Assembly: GCF_014635985.1 (NCBI RefSeq) | Contig: NZ_BMDT01000012.1 | Span: 1-64,000 of the forward strand | DNA from: Enterococcus alcedinis | Lineage (GTDB): Bacteria; Bacillota; Bacilli; Lactobacillales; Enterococcaceae | Direction: 5' to 3' | Length of the DNA stretch: 64,000 nt | Shown: one piece after another, positions 43,211 through 53,912 of the stretch | How positions within the stretch are numbered: position 1 is the first letter of the stretch | Layout: every line of letters begins with the position of its first letter | Made by a program: the position numbers and the translations under genes | The notes under the pieces: generated by a model | Told to the model about the DNA's origin: nothing | Databases searched by the model: none | What the model saw: only the letters and a program-made list of their open reading frames with translations

Positions 43211-45457
43211 CTACAACTCCTCTCGTATTGCCTTCACTGCCTCCGTCATATTTGCTAAACTTTCTCTTGTTTCTGGAATTCCGCGTGTTTTTAAGCCACA
43301 GTCTGGATTAATCCAAACTTTTTCAAGCGGCACTTTCGTTAAAATGGTTTGAATCGTTTGTTTTATTTCGTCGACGGCTGGCACACGTGGTGAATGAATA
43401 TCGTAAACACCTGGTCCAACTTGCGTCTTGAAGTTTTGACGTTGCAATTCATCTAAAATGTCTAAATTCGAACGTGAGGCTTCAAATGAAATCACGTCGG
43501 CATCCATTTGATCAATCGCTGGAATAATGTCCGTAAATTCGCTATAACACATATGTGTATGGATTTGCGTCTCTGGTTGGACTTTATTGTGAACTAAGCG
43601 AAATGCTGGAATTGCCCAATCTAAGTATTCATCATGCCAATCGGTTTTTCTTAGGGGAAGTTTTTCTCTCAGTGCAGCTTCATCGATTTGGATAATTTTA
43701 ATGCCATTTGCTTCTAAATCAAGCACTTCTTCTTGGATCGCCAAAGCAATTTGATAAGTGGATTCTTTTAAGCTAATGTCTTCGCGTGGGAATGACCAGT
43801 TTAAAATCGTCACCGGTCCTGTCAGCATGCCTTTGACAATTTTGTCCGTTTGACTTTGAGCATATTTCGACCATTTCACGGTAATCGCTTGTTCACGTGC
43901 CACATCGCCCCAAATAATCGGCGGTTTCACACCACGCGTTCCGTATGACTGTACCCAACCATTTTGGCTGAATAAATAGCCCGATAAGTTTTGACCAAAG
44001 TATTCCACCATGTCATTACGTTCAAACTCTCCATGAACTAAAATATCTAAGCCAATCGACTCTTGCCATGTTAACCAGTCATTGATTTGCGCTGCGACAA
44101 ATTGATCGTACGCTTCTTGTGTGATTTCGTTGCGTTTCAATTTCGCACGGGTTTGTTTGACTTCTCTTGTTTGTGGGAATGAACCAATTGTCGTTGTCGG
44201 TAAAACAGGCAACTGGAAGCGTGCCGTTTGTAGTGTTTCTCGTTCACTAAATGCAGGCTTTCTTGTAAAATCATCTTGTGTTAACTGCGCAATTGTTTGA
44301 CTGAGTTCTTCATTCTTTTCAAAGCGTTGACTTGCAAAAAGCTGTTTATTTTGTGCAAGTTTTTCAGCACCTTTACCCGATAAAATAGCATCTAAATCGA
44401 GCAATTCGTCTAATTTTTCTTTAGCGAAAGCAAAATGTTGTTTAATTTCTGTTGAGAAATTTTCATTTTCTGTTGTAAATGGTACATGCAATAACGAACA
44501 AGAAGTATTCAATACGATATCCGATACATTCAGTGATTCGACTAACGCCACTGTTTTTTGATAATCGTTGCGCCAAATATTTTTACCATTCACGACACCT
44601 GCATACAATGTTTTATCTGACGGAAAACCACTTTGAACGAGGGCTTGGTTTTGAATGCCTTCAACAAAATCCAAACCAATCGCATCAACTGGTAAACCAA
44701 TTAACGTTTGATAGACATCACGGACATCGCCAAAATAGGTTTGTAATAAAACGGCTAACGGTTTATCTGCTAATAGTTTTTGATAAATCGCTTCAAATTC
44801 TTGAATGTCTGCTTGATTCAAATCTTTGACCAAACCTGGTTCGTCAAGTTGAATGGTCGTTGCACCTAAATCGGCTAAACGCGTTAAAATTTCTTTATAG
44901 GCGACAATCAATGCCTCAGTTGTTGCTTGACGGTCAACGCCAGCTTCGAATTCACTCAATTGTAAAAATGTAAATGGTCCTAATAAAACCGGACGCGTAT
45001 CAATCCCTAAAGCTTTCGCTTCTAAATATTCATCAAAAATTTTCGTTCCTACGACTTTAATCGCTGTTGTTGCTTCAATTTTCGGCACAATGTAATGGTA
45101 ATTCGTATTAAACCATTTCTTCATTGGACGGGCTTTGATATCCCCTTTTTCTCCTTGATACCCACGAGCTAAAGCAAAGTACTTGTCTTGTTCAGATAAA
45201 TCAATTGTCTCTAACGCTGCTGGTACAACATTTAATAGAAAACTCGTATCGAGTGTCGCATCATAAAACGAAAAATCATTACTCGGAATTAAATTAATCC
45301 ATTTTTCTTGAATCAATTGCCAATGTTTCTTTCTTAAATCCTTACCAAAATCGGCTAATGCTTCGCCGTTAATCTCATTTCTAAAATATTTTTCTGTTGC
45401 GTATTTTAATTCTCTTTGTTCTCCGATTCTTGGAAAACCGATAATTGTTGTTGTCAT
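43211..45457 (-). CDS. metE: Cobalamin-independent methionine synthase
   Basis: Transfers the methyl group of 5-methyl-THF-(Glu)n to homocysteine without B12. At 748 residues it is full length, with the duplicated barrel. The C-terminal zinc site is visible in [10 protein letters not shown] (His and Cys) and [10 protein letters not shown] (Cys). [12 protein letters not shown] opens the C-terminal barrel. It is divergent from a LysR regulator, with a Met box between them. First gene of metE-metF. Confidence 0.95.
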   Translation of the reverse strand: MTTTIIGFPRIGEQRELKYATEKYFRNEINGEALADFGKDLRKKHWQLIQEKWINLIPSNDFSFYDATLDTSFLLNVVPAALETIDLSEQDKYFALARGYQGEKGDIKARPMKKWFNTNYHYIVPKIEATTAIKVVGTKIFDEYLEAKALGIDTRPVLLGPFTFLQLSEFEAGVDRQATTEALIVAYKEILTRLADLGATTIQLDEPGLVKDLNQADIQEFEAIYQKLLADKPLAVLLQTYFGDVRDVYQTLIGLPVDAIGLDFVEGIQNQALVQSGFPSDKTLYAGVVNGKNIWRNDYQKTVALVESLNVSDIVLNTSCSLLHVPFTTENENFSTEIKQHFAFAKEKLDELLDLDAILSGKGAEKLAQNKQLFASQRFEKNEELSQTIAQLTQDDFTRKPAFSERETLQTARFQLPVLPTTTIGSFPQTREVKQTRAKLKRNEITQEAYDQFVAAQINDWLTWQESIGLDILVHGEFERNDMVEYFGQNLSGYLFSQNGWVQSYGTRGVKPPIIWGDVAREQAITVKWSKYAQSQTDKIVKGMLTGPVTILNWSFPREDISLKESTYQIALAIQEEVLDLEANGIKIIQIDEAALREKLPLRKTDWHDEYLDWAIPAFRLVHNKVQPETQIHTHMCYSEFTDIIPAIDQMDADVISFEASRSNLDILDELQRQNFKTQVGPGVYDIHSPRVPAVDEIKQTIQTILTKVPLEKVWINPDCGLKTRGIPETRESLANMTEAVKAIREEL

Positions 45458-45538
45458 GTGTGATTCCCCCTCAAGTTGTTAAGAACTAATCTATCACGCT
45501 TTGTTGATTCGCGATAATTGATAAAAACAACAACTAGT

Positions 45539-45555
45539 TATAGCTTAAAACTATA
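45539..45555. promoter_or_regulatory. Met box (MetR/MtaR operator)
   Basis: TATAGCTTAAAACTATA differs at one position from TATAGTTT-N-AAACTATA, the MetR/MtaR box known in streptococci. It lies in the 133-bp gap between metE and the divergent LysR regulator. Confidence 0.75.
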
Positions 45556-45590
45556 CCTTCTGCTATATTATATAAAACAGGAGGGATTGT

Positions 45591-46514
45591 ATGCGCTTAG
45601 AGCAGTTAATTTATCTAGAAAAAATCATTGAAAAAGGCTCGATTAACGAGGCTGCAAAAGAGTTATTTTTAACGCAACCGAGCTTATCCAATGCGGTAAA
45701 AGATTTAGAAAGTGAAATGGGCATTCAGATTTTACTCCGTAACGCACGTGGTGTCAGCTTGACACCAGAAGGGCGCGAATTCTTAGCCTACAGTCGCCAA
45801 ATCTTAGATCAAGTCAACTTACTAGAAGAAAAATTCAAACATACCCAGCCACGTAAACAGGCTTTTTCGGTATCGGCTCAGCATTACGCTTTCGTCGTGC
45901 ATGCTTTTGTGGAATTGATTCGTAGTGTCGATTCCAAAGAATATGATTTTACTTTACGAGAAACTGAAACTGAAAATATCTTTTCTGATTTAGCCAGTTT
46001 CCGCAGTGAGTTAGGTGTTTTATATTTGAATTCCTTTAACCGTCAAGTCATGACCAAACTTTTTAATGAAAAAAACTTAGTCTTCACACCACTCTTTGAC
46101 GCTAAACCACACGTCTTTGTGAGTCGTGACAATCCATTAACCAAAAAGAAAAAACTAAAATTAGAAGATTTAGAAGAGTATCCTTACCTCTCCTATGAAC
46201 AAGGCGAAAACAATTCGTTTTATTTTTCAGAAGAAATCTTAAGTACGTGGGATCGCAAAATGAACATTAAAGTCAGCGACCGCGCGACGATTTTTAACTT
46301 AATGGTTGGATTAAATGGCTATACGATTAGTTCAGGTATTATTAGTAGCGAATTGAACGACGATAAGATTGTCGCCATCCCACTGGATCATGAAGACACG
46401 ATGACACTCGGCTGGTTAAAACAAAAACAACGAGAACTCAGCCCCGCTGCCCGCCTTTATTTAGACATGCTAAAAAACCATATCCAACAATACGGCTTTA
46501 AAATTTATGAATAA
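45591..46514 (+). CDS. metR: LysR-family regulator of methionine genes (MetR/MtaR type)
   Basis: A 307-residue LTTR: N-terminal helix-turn-helix (SINEAAKELFLTQPSLSNAVKDLESEMGIQILLRN) and effector domain. Divergent from metE with a one-mismatch Met box in the promoter, which argues for the MetR/MtaR subgroup that uses homocysteine as coinducer in streptococci. AGGAGG precedes the ATG. The symbol follows context; the protein itself resembles the CysB/MtaR/CmbR group. Confidence 0.8.
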   Translation: MRLEQLIYLEKIIEKGSINEAAKELFLTQPSLSNAVKDLESEMGIQILLRNARGVSLTPEGREFLAYSRQILDQVNLLEEKFKHTQPRKQAFSVSAQHYAFVVHAFVELIRSVDSKEYDFTLRETETENIFSDLASFRSELGVLYLNSFNRQVMTKLFNEKNLVFTPLFDAKPHVFVSRDNPLTKKKKLKLEDLEEYPYLSYEQGENNSFYFSEEILSTWDRKMNIKVSDRATIFNLMVGLNGYTISSGIISSELNDDKIVAIPLDHEDTMTLGWLKQKQRELSPAARLYLDMLKNHIQQYGFKIYE

Positions 46515-46799
46515 GAGGTCATGAAATGAGCGATTAATGACGAGTAATAAGTAAAGAATCGTTTGAAAGTGTTCTTTACTTTCAAAAAGATTCTGACTTA
46601 TTACCGAGTCATTGCTCATTACATACCGTTTCAGATAAGAGGCTATTTTTTGAGCGGTTAGACGCGAAAGATAAGAAAAGTCTCCGAAAAAAATGGCTCT
46701 TTCATTTTTATCGGAGATGACTTATCTCTGAGTGTCTGCTTAAAAAATGCCGTTTTGCATAAGAGGCTATTTTTTGAGCGATTAATGACGAGTCCGATA
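46514..46799. repeat. Second array of the palindromic repeat family (124-bp units)
   Basis: Units begin AGAGGTCATGAAATGAG (46514), AGAGGCTATTTTTTGAG (46638) and AGAGGCTATTTTTTGAG (46762), so the period is 124 bp; the third breaks off after about 35 bp. The first unit has the inner stem AATAAGTAAAGAATC / GATTCTGACTTATT. The second has a different inner stem (AGATAAG, GTCTCCGA / TCGGAGA, CTTATCT) but the same ends, ATGCCGTTTTG. No coding potential. Confidence 0.85.
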
Positions 46800-47220
46800 A
46801 AAACCCTCTTGATGACTGTACACTATCCGCTCCCCTACAAGAATACCTCGGCTTTAATGAGCCGTTGGACCGCTTCGATCCTATGGTCTCTCAGTCTTTC
46901 GTTTTTCAAACGTAGCCTAATGCTGCTAAAGCAGCAAGGCTACGATAATTCTACTCGAATCCTTAAAACGGCTCTGACGCCAAGGATTCTCTCCGGTACG
47001 CTAACGATTTAATCATGACTTTTTTGTTGATGCTTTAACACTTACAAAACTTTGAAGCTTCCAAGTTGTCTCGCAGAGTTTGCTACTGTATCCATCATTC
47101 GCTGTGCTCGAACGGTTTCAGGAAGACATTTTTTTGTAAGAAAACCTAAACTACTCCTACTTATAGACTCATTCAGATAACCATATATGCCCCTAATGGA
47201 TTAATCAATCTGATTCCCCC
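46800..47220. repeat. Intergenic segment with hairpins, related to 34.6-34.9 kb
   Basis: About 420 bp without a convincing gene. It contains ACGTAGCC / GGCTACG with GCTGCT / AGCAGC inside, GAATCCTT / AAGGATTC, and at 47010-47190 blocks resembling those at 34.7-34.85 kb (GCTTTAACACTTACAAA, TTTGAAGCTTCCAAGTTG, CATTCAGATAA). Probably remnants of dispersed elements inserted next to the repeat array. Confidence 0.45.
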
Positions 47221-47231
47221 TTAATACAAGC

Positions 47232-47264
47232 AAAAAAAGAAGACGCATCTGCTCTTCTTTTTTT
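47232..47264. terminator. Terminator of the trp operon
   Basis: AAAAAAAGAAGA and TCTTCTTTTTTT are perfect complements around a nine-base loop, 15 bp after the trpA stop. Confidence 0.8.
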
Positions 47265-47278
47265 GTGTTAAAAACCTA

Positions 47279-48058
47279 TCATCCCGCATTCCCCGTTAAG
47301 TTTAAAACCAATTTTCCTGTTTCTTTGACACCTTTTCGCGCTAATGAATCGACTATTTTCGATCCGACAATTACGCCATCGCAACAGGTATTAAATCGTT
47401 CGACGTGCGCTCGTTCTGATACACCAAATCCGGCTAAAACAGGGATTTCGCTCAGTTCGGTGATATCAGCTAAATGTTTGTCGAGGGACTCGCGATACGT
47501 TTGGTTGACGCCAGTTGTACCATTAACTGTGACTGCATAAATAAAACCTTGTGCGCCCTTGACGAGTTGTTCAATCCGTTCTTTTTTACTCATTAAAGTT
47601 ACGAGTTGGACTAACGCAATATCGGTTTGATCGAGTGCTGGTAAAATTAACTCTTGATGTTCATAAGGAATATCCGGAATAATCAGCCCTTTGACGTCGG
47701 TTGATTCTAATTCTTTTAACAAACGTTCAAAGCCAAAACGTAAAAAGGAATTGGCATAGCCCATTAAAATTATGGGTACAGGAGCATTGATTTTTTGTAA
47801 CATTGCGACAATTTTTGCAAAGGTGACTTGATGAGCGAAAGCTTGTTGGGCGGATTTTTGAATGATTGGACCATCGGCTACTGGATCTGAAAAGGGAATT
47901 CCCAACTCAATCGCAGTCGCTCCACTGTCAGCTAACATTTGGATTTCTTCTTCGAGTCGTTCCAAACCACTGCCACCCGCGACGATGTATGGGATAAAAA
48001 GCTTCTGTCCTTTCGCTTTTTTATCTTGTAAGTAGGTCGTTAAGCTTTTTTCAGTCAT
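47279..48058 (-). CDS. trpA: Tryptophan synthase alpha subunit
   Basis: Splits indole-3-glycerol phosphate to indole and GAP within the alpha2beta2 complex. 259 residues. [17 protein letters not shown] carries the catalytic Asp, [13 protein letters not shown]-like [11 protein letters not shown] follows, and [11 protein letters not shown] binds phosphate. Start overlaps the trpB end by 8 bp, which suggests translational coupling. Last gene of trpEGDCFBA. Confidence 0.95.
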   Translation of the reverse strand: MTEKSLTTYLQDKKAKGQKLFIPYIVAGGSGLERLEEEIQMLADSGATAIELGIPFSDPVADGPIIQKSAQQAFAHQVTFAKIVAMLQKINAPVPIILMGYANSFLRFGFERLLKELESTDVKGLIIPDIPYEHQELILPALDQTDIALVQLVTLMSKKERIEQLVKGAQGFIYAVTVNGTTGVNQTYRESLDKHLADITELSEIPVLAGFGVSERAHVERFNTCCDGVIVGSKIVDSLARKGVKETGKLVLNLTGNAG

Positions 48059-49250
48059 TCTTTTCAGCCTCCATTCGATTTTTAATTTGCATTACGTCTT
48101 TGTCACCTCGGCCAGATAAACAAACGACAATGATTTTATCCGGTGCGAGTTCGGGCGCTAGTTTAATTAGATGTGCGAGCGCATGTGAGCTTTCCAGTGC
48201 TGGAATAATGCCTTCCTTCCGTGAAAGTAAATGAAAGGCTTCGAGTGCTTCATCGTCAGTCACCGCGACGTATTTTGCTCGTTTAATATCGGCTAAATAA
48301 GAATGTTCCGGTCCCACACCTGGGTAATCAAGTCCGGCTGAAATCGAGTATGGTTCAATCACTTGTCCATCCGCATCTTGAAGTAAATACATTTTTGAAC
48401 CATGCAAGACGCCGACTTCTCCTTTGGTTAAAGTTGCGGCATGCTCATTGGTTTCAAGTCCTAATCCAGCGGCTTCCACACCAATTAATTCCACCGTTTC
48501 GTCATTAATAAAAGGGGCAAACAAACCAATCGCATTACTTCCACCACCAATACAGGCCATCGCGACGTCCGGTAAACGGCCTTCTTTCGCTAACATTTGC
48601 TGACGGGCCTCTTTTCCGATCACACTTTGAAACTCGCGGACCATTTCTGGATAAGGGTGTGGGCCAAGTGCGGAACCTAAAATATAATGCGTATCTTCAA
48701 TATTGGCTACCCAGTAACGCAACGCTTCGTTGACGGCATCTTTTAGCGTGTTATTTCCCGCCACAACACTTTCTACTTTCGCACCTAAAAGTTCCATGCG
48801 AAAAACATTTAGTGCTTGGCGTTCGACATCGAGTGCGCCCATAAATACGGTACATTCCATGCCAAACAAAGCGGCAGCCGTTGCGGTTGCAACACCATGT
48901 TGACCGGCTCCTGTTTCAGCAATGATTTTCTTTTTTCCCATCTTTTTTGCTAGCAATACTTGTCCGATCGCATTATTAATTTTATGGGCACCGGTATGAT
49001 TTAAATCTTCACGCTTTAAATAAATTTTGGCGCCACCTAAGTGATTCGTTAATTGTTCGGCAAAATATAAGGGTGTTTCACGTCCGACATAGTCTTTTAA
49101 AATAGTGGCTAATTCCGCTTGAAAGGCTTCATCTTTTTTTGATGCTTCGTAAGCTGAGCTGAGTTCTTTTAATGCCTCCATTAAGGTTTCTGGTACAAAT
49201 TGTCCCCCATATTGGCCGTAAAAGCCTTTTTCATCTGGTTGTTGATACAT
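48051..49250 (-). CDS. trpB: Tryptophan synthase beta subunit
   Basis: PLP enzyme joining indole and serine. 399 residues; the Schiff-base Lys is in [15 protein letters not shown], followed by [14 protein letters not shown] and the phosphate-binding IGGGSNAIG. Opens with the typical [16 protein letters not shown]. Overlaps trpF by 20 bp. No unusual residues noticed. Confidence 0.96.
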   Translation of the reverse strand: MYQQPDEKGFYGQYGGQFVPETLMEALKELSSAYEASKKDEAFQAELATILKDYVGRETPLYFAEQLTNHLGGAKIYLKREDLNHTGAHKINNAIGQVLLAKKMGKKKIIAETGAGQHGVATATAAALFGMECTVFMGALDVERQALNVFRMELLGAKVESVVAGNNTLKDAVNEALRYWVANIEDTHYILGSALGPHPYPEMVREFQSVIGKEARQQMLAKEGRLPDVAMACIGGGSNAIGLFAPFINDETVELIGVEAAGLGLETNEHAATLTKGEVGVLHGSKMYLLQDADGQVIEPYSISAGLDYPGVGPEHSYLADIKRAKYVAVTDDEALEAFHLLSRKEGIIPALESSHALAHLIKLAPELAPDKIIVVCLSGRGDKDVMQIKNRMEAEKND

Positions 49251-49875
49251 TTTTTGACTCCTTTACTGCCTTTATGAAGGCTTGAATTTTTTGACGATCT
49301 TTGACACCGTCTGTTTCAACCGCACTCGAAACGTCGACACCATAAGGATTAAAATAGGCAATTGCCTCGCCAACGTTCTCATTAGTTAAACCGCCGGCAA
49401 TCCAAAAGGTCTTTTGTTGTAATTGCTGGTGCAGATTGCCTGAAATATTCGACCAGTCAAAGACTTGCCCATTGCCGCCTGCGTAACGGTGGTTTTTCAT
49501 CGGGGCATCGAGTAATAAATGTTCCGCGCGACTTTTCATGATTTGTTGTGATAAATCGACTGCTTGACCGTTCAAGGCTTGAATCATCGGTACCGCAAGT
49601 TCTTTTCTTTGATACGTCGGGATGTCTCCATGTATTTGTACGAAATCAAGTTGTGCGATTTCAATGGTGCGTTGCAATTCTTTTAACGTTGGAGAAACAA
49701 AGACGCCGACTTTTTGAATGTTTTTTGGAACGGTCGTTGTGATTTCTCGGATCATTTCAGCGGTCACTTGACGGGTACTCGGTGCAAAAACAAAGCCTAA
49801 ATAATCGGCACCTGCTTCGACCGTGGTTTCAACGATTGCTTGATTTTTTAATCCACAAATTTTTATTTTTGTCAT
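49231..49875 (-). CDS. trpF: Phosphoribosylanthranilate isomerase
   Basis: Amadori rearrangement of PRA to CdRP. 214 residues with KICGLKNQ at the start (catalytic Cys), [18 protein letters not shown] (Asp acid) and the closing [16 protein letters not shown]. The start ATG overlaps the trpC stop by 4 bp. Confidence 0.94.
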   Translation of the reverse strand: MTKIKICGLKNQAIVETTVEAGADYLGFVFAPSTRQVTAEMIREITTTVPKNIQKVGVFVSPTLKELQRTIEIAQLDFVQIHGDIPTYQRKELAVPMIQALNGQAVDLSQQIMKSRAEHLLLDAPMKNHRYAGGNGQVFDWSNISGNLHQQLQQKTFWIAGGLTNENVGEAIAYFNPYGVDVSSAVETDGVKDRQKIQAFIKAVKESKNVSTTR

Positions 49876-50630
49876 AACCGTTGTACCTGTAATGCTTTTG
49901 CGACTTCGGCTGGATTCTCCGCACGCATTAACGTTTCACCGACTAGGACTGCATGATAGTTTTGAGCAACTTGCTCAACATCTTTGGGCGTTTTAAAACC
50001 CGATTCACTAATGTACACGACGTCTTTTTTTGTTGGGGCTAATGCGACACTTGTTTCAATGCTGACATCAAACGTTTTTAAGTTACGATTATTGACACCA
50101 ATAATTTTTGCACCTAATTGTTCCGCAATCGCTAACTCATCGGCATCGTGTGTTTCGACTAAAACTTCTAAGCCGAGTGCCGTTGCTTCTACGTAAAGTT
50201 CTTGTAACTGAGCCACCGATAATGCTGCGACAATTAATAAAACGATGCTCGCGCCCGCATTTTTGGCGCGAATTAATTGTTTCTTTGATAAAATAAAATC
50301 TTTGCATAATAACGGCACATCGACCACTTGACTAACGGCACGTAAATCGTCAATTGATCCCTTAAAGAAAACCGTATCGGTTAAAACCGAAATCGCACTG
50401 ACACCAGCTGCTTGATAACGCTGTGCTTGTGCCAAAATATCAATCGTCGGTTGGATATCTCCTTTAGACGGTGACGCGCGTTTAATTTCGCCAATTAAGT
50501 GCATCTTCTCTGGATTTTTTTGCACTTGCTCATAAAAGGATGGGCGTAACGTTTTTGTTTGAATCGTTTCTTCTGGCATTTGTTCGATTTCTCGTGCCTT
50601 TTCTTGTAAGATCTTATCTAAAAAGTTCAT
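49872..50630 (-). CDS. trpC: Indole-3-glycerol phosphate synthase
   Basis: Ring closure of CdRP to indoleglycerol phosphate. About 252 residues: HLIGEIKRASPSKGDI (catalytic Glu/Lys), PLLCKDFI, GVNNRNLKTFDV and YISESGFKTPKDV. The frame opens at 50717, inside trpD, but AGGAGG six bases before the ATG at 50630 and the family N-terminus MNFLDKILQEK settle the start. Confidence 0.95.
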   Translation of the reverse strand: MNFLDKILQEKAREIEQMPEETIQTKTLRPSFYEQVQKNPEKMHLIGEIKRASPSKGDIQPTIDILAQAQRYQAAGVSAISVLTDTVFFKGSIDDLRAVSQVVDVPLLCKDFILSKKQLIRAKNAGASIVLLIVAALSVAQLQELYVEATALGLEVLVETHDADELAIAEQLGAKIIGVNNRNLKTFDVSIETSVALAPTKKDVVYISESGFKTPKDVEQVAQNYHAVLVGETLMRAENPAEVAKALQVQRL

Positions 50631-50640
50631 CGACTTCCTC

Positions 50641-51645
50641 CTATTTTTGCGCCTGTAACAAGGCTTGTAATTTATCATAAGCCGCACCCGATGCGATACA
50701 CGTTCGAGCAAGATCAAAACCTTCTTCTAGTGTCGTGACTTTTCCATTAGCAAAAAAACCAAGTCCTGCATTTAAGACGACCGTTTCTAAGTACGATGAT
50801 GCTTGATTTGTTAGAACACTGCTTAATATTTGTGCATTTTCAGCGGCATTGCCGCCGAGAATCGCTTGTAGTGGAACCGTCTGAAAACCATAATGTTCTG
50901 GATTAAGAGTGAATGCAGTCACTTTTCCATTTTCTAAAAGCGCACCATTCGTCACACCAGATAAATTGGCTTCGTCCATGCCACCTGCGCCATGTAAAAC
51001 AATCGCGCGTTTGCGACCCAATTCACCTAGCGTTGCTGCTGTATCCATAATCGTTTCACCGGCATACGTTCCCATTAACTGTGTTTCTAACGGAACCGGA
51101 TTAATTAGTGGCCCTAATAAATTAAAAATCGTTGGTGTCGCAAGTTCTTGACGAATCTTCATGACTGCTCGCATGCTTGGATGCATGGCTGGCGCAAATA
51201 AAAATGCAATCCCAATCTCATTCAACCAATCCGATAGTTCATTCGCATTCGTTTCAAGCCGTAACCCCAGTTGCTCTAATGTGTCGGCGCTGCCTGAACG
51301 ACTGGAGATACTTCGATTGCCATGCTTCGCCATCACAATTCCACCTGCAGCTAGCACAAATGCAGCGGTAGTCGAGACGTTGAAACTATTCGAATGATCG
51401 CCTCCTGTTCCACAATTATCCATCGCATTTTTCGGTGTGTTGCTTAAACGCAGCGCATTTTTTTGCATAACCTTCGCAAAAGCCGAAAGCTCTGCTACGC
51501 TGACGCCGTTATATTTTAAGGCAACGAGTAGCGCACCTAACTGACCTTCAGAAAATTCTTGCTTAAAAATCGCTTCGGCAATTTGTTGCGTTTCTTCAAA
51601 TGATAAATGTTGCCCTTTGTACAGTTGATCCAATAATTGCTGCAT
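50641..51645 (-). CDS. trpD: Anthranilate phosphoribosyltransferase
   Basis: Adds phosphoribose to anthranilate. 334 residues with the PRPP/metal motif MDNCGTGGDHSNSFNVST, KHGNRSISSRSGSADTLE and GMDEANLSG. Directly abuts trpG (one base), consistent with a separate rather than fused TrpG-TrpD as in enteric bacteria. Confidence 0.95.
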   Translation of the reverse strand: MQQLLDQLYKGQHLSFEETQQIAEAIFKQEFSEGQLGALLVALKYNGVSVAELSAFAKVMQKNALRLSNTPKNAMDNCGTGGDHSNSFNVSTTAAFVLAAGGIVMAKHGNRSISSRSGSADTLEQLGLRLETNANELSDWLNEIGIAFLFAPAMHPSMRAVMKIRQELATPTIFNLLGPLINPVPLETQLMGTYAGETIMDTAATLGELGRKRAIVLHGAGGMDEANLSGVTNGALLENGKVTAFTLNPEHYGFQTVPLQAILGGNAAENAQILSSVLTNQASSYLETVVLNAGLGFFANGKVTTLEEGFDLARTCIASGAAYDKLQALLQAQK

Positions 51646-52209
51646 TTAGCTCGCCTCCACTATTTTAATAAATTCATCGATCATTCGTTGTCCCTGTGGT
51701 GTTCCAAGCGATTCGGGATGAAATTGTAACCCAAAAACAGGATACTCCTTATGTTGTACAGCCATAATCCCATCCGAACATTCAGCCATAATCGTTAAGC
51801 ACTCCGGTAACGTTTCCCGTTCGACAATATACGAATGGTAACGCATCACCTCAAGCTCCCCTTCAATCATTTGAAACAAGCCGGCTTTTTCATAACTTAC
51901 AACGGATTGCTTACCATGAACAATTTTCGGTGCACGAATGATTTTTCCACCAAATACTTCTCCCAATCCTTGGTGTCCTAAACAAATACCTAGAATTGGT
52001 TTTTCGCGATACGTTTGTTCAATTACGCGAATTAGTAAACCTGCTTCATGTGGCAATCCCGGACCAGGTGACAAGACAATTCCCTTTGCTTCTTTGGCAA
52101 CGGCTAATAAATTCGGATCGTCATTTCGTAAAACAGTGATTGGGAAATCGGCAAATTGTTGCACTAAGTTATACGTAAATGAATCATAATTATCGACAAG
52201 TAAAATCAT
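51646..52209 (-). CDS. trpG: Anthranilate synthase glutamine amidotransferase subunit
   Basis: Supplies ammonia from glutamine to TrpE. 187 residues with the class-I triad: Cys in PILGICLGHQGL, and His/Glu in GLQFHPESLGT. LVDNYDSFTYNLVQ is the usual N-terminus. In species without a separate pabA the same protein may also serve folate synthesis. Starts with ATGA overlap on trpE. Confidence 0.94.
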   Translation of the reverse strand: MILLVDNYDSFTYNLVQQFADFPITVLRNDDPNLLAVAKEAKGIVLSPGPGLPHEAGLLIRVIEQTYREKPILGICLGHQGLGEVFGGKIIRAPKIVHGKQSVVSYEKAGLFQMIEGELEVMRYHSYIVERETLPECLTIMAECSDGIMAVQHKEYPVFGLQFHPESLGTPQGQRMIDEFIKIVEAS

Positions 52210-53594
52210 CTTTCTCCAACCTCCAATAACGCTTTGGCTTTTTGTAATGTCTCAAAATATTCGGCTGTCGGATCGGAATCGTAAACAATTCCGGCACCCG
52301 CTTGTACGTAAGCACGTTGATTTTTTAATACCAACGTTCGAATGCCAATGGCAAAATCGGCTTGATTGTCTTGCGAAAAATAACCAACCGCTCCAGCATA
52401 GACGCCACGTTTCACCGGCTCCCATTCATAAATACGTTGCATCGCTCGAATTTTCGGAGCCCCACTAACCGTCCCCGCTGGTAATGTCGCCTTTAGCGCA
52501 TCCATTGCCGTTAAGCCTTTCTTTAATTTCCCTTCAACGAGTGACACAATATGCATCACGTAGCGGTATTTTTCAATCACCATGTAAAGTGGCACCGTCA
52601 CACTGCCCACTTCAGCAATCCGTCCAATATCGTTACGTCCTAGATCAATTAACATCAAATGCTCTGCCCGTTCCTTTTCATCGGCTAATAACTCTTCGGC
52701 TAACTGATTATCTTCAGCCTTTGTCGCTCCACGTTTACGTGTGCCGGCAATCGGATTCGTCATGACTTTATCACCTTTGACTTGAAGCAAACTCTCAGGA
52801 GAAGAACCAATCACTTTGGTCTCTTCGTTGAAATCTAAATAATACAAGTACGCCGATGGATTGGATAATCGTAATTTCCGATAATAATCAAAAGGGTTCT
52901 GTTTAAATTCCCCCGATAATCGTTGGGAAGGAACCACTTGAAATAAGTCGCCTTGGGTAATCAAATCTTTTGCTTTTTTCACAATCGTTTCGAATGCTTC
53001 TTGCGTAAAATGACTGGTAAAGTTTAGTTTTTCCGGCACAAGGGTCGTTTGCTCTTCTTTCGTTGGCGTTTGTAACTCCCTTTCAAGCATAGCCAATTGA
53101 CTGTCCAGTTGGGCTTCATCGCGTTGACTATACGTATTTTCAGCGACAAGCGTCATTTCTTCTTTTTGGTGATCAAAAATGACAAAACTTTCAAAAACAA
53201 ACAAATCGATATCTGGAATGCCTAGCTCATCCCTCGGAATTTCACCAATATTTTCGTAACAAGCAATCACGTCGTAACCAATATAGCCAATCGCCCCACC
53301 TTGAAAAGGCAGTTCTTCTAGTAATTGATTTTCAGTCAAAACGTATGGCTCAATTTCCTTTAGTGGATCGGTGACTGGATAGCTTTTTTTCTCGTTCGTC
53401 AAATGATTCAAAACATGAAAGATTCCCGATTGAAACTGTAATTCTAAAACAGGATTATAGGCAATCACCGAGTAACGGCTCGATTCTTTGTCACGTGGAA
53501 TACTTTCTAATAAGCATTTATTTTCCCCTCTAATTCGTAAAAAAGCCGATACCGGTGTAATGCAATCGGCATTGATTGTTTTTGTTTTTCTCAT
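52206..53594 (-). CDS. trpE: Anthranilate synthase component I
   Basis: Converts chorismate to anthranilate. 462 residues: chorismate-binding C-terminal domain with TNPIAGTRKRGATKAED, LMLIDLGRNDIGR and LPAGTVSGAPKIRAM. The N-terminal part carries LLESIPRDKESSRYSVIAY, equivalent to the tryptophan feedback site (LLES). First gene of the operon, about 25 bp after a T-box terminator. Confidence 0.95.
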   Translation of the reverse strand: MRKTKTINADCITPVSAFLRIRGENKCLLESIPRDKESSRYSVIAYNPVLELQFQSGIFHVLNHLTNEKKSYPVTDPLKEIEPYVLTENQLLEELPFQGGAIGYIGYDVIACYENIGEIPRDELGIPDIDLFVFESFVIFDHQKEEMTLVAENTYSQRDEAQLDSQLAMLERELQTPTKEEQTTLVPEKLNFTSHFTQEAFETIVKKAKDLITQGDLFQVVPSQRLSGEFKQNPFDYYRKLRLSNPSAYLYYLDFNEETKVIGSSPESLLQVKGDKVMTNPIAGTRKRGATKAEDNQLAEELLADEKERAEHLMLIDLGRNDIGRIAEVGSVTVPLYMVIEKYRYVMHIVSLVEGKLKKGLTAMDALKATLPAGTVSGAPKIRAMQRIYEWEPVKRGVYAGAVGYFSQDNQADFAIGIRTLVLKNQRAYVQAGAGIVYDSDPTAEYFETLQKAKALLEVGER

Positions 53595-53618
53595 ATTGAC
53601 ACTCCCTTTTTAAGTAAT

Positions 53619-53893
53619 AAAAAAAGCCCTCAAATCACTGCCATATCCGACAATGATTTGAGGGCGAAAATTCGCGGTACCACCTCAATTGATTCAAACA
53701 AACGCTTGAATACTCTCTATCAGCTGTCTAGTAACAGCCTTCCTCTATATCGGGAGTTCCCGGAAATCTCCTACTATTCGTTCAAAGATTCATCTACTAA
53801 GCCCATTCATTAATCACAATGTGTCTACGTCCCACCATCCGTAAACTCTCTGGAAACATGATTCGATTAACTACTCTTCTTAGGTTCGATTGA
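53619..53893 (-). promoter_or_regulatory. Proximal tryptophan T-box riboswitch
   Basis: Minus-strand leader with stem I, an AGAGAGT bulge, a GGTGGGA apical loop and a specifier segment GAATGGGCTT (TGG at 53803-53805, followed by a purine). The T-box core GAGGTGGTACCGCG lies at about 53671-53686. A terminator GCCCTCAAATCA / TGATTTGAGGGC plus T7 follows. Uncharged tRNA-Trp should favour the antiterminator and trp expression. Confidence 0.9.
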
Positions 53894-53912
53894 TTATTTC
53901 ATTTTTAAAAAC

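Noticed and set aside
45458-45590. S-box or T-box leader for metE
   Set aside because: The gap is only 133 bp and has no SAM-I or T-box core; the Met box explains regulation better.
46755-47012. An 85-codon plus-strand open frame in the repeat region
   Set aside because: It begins inside a repeat unit, spans several hairpins, and the translation has no domain-like composition.
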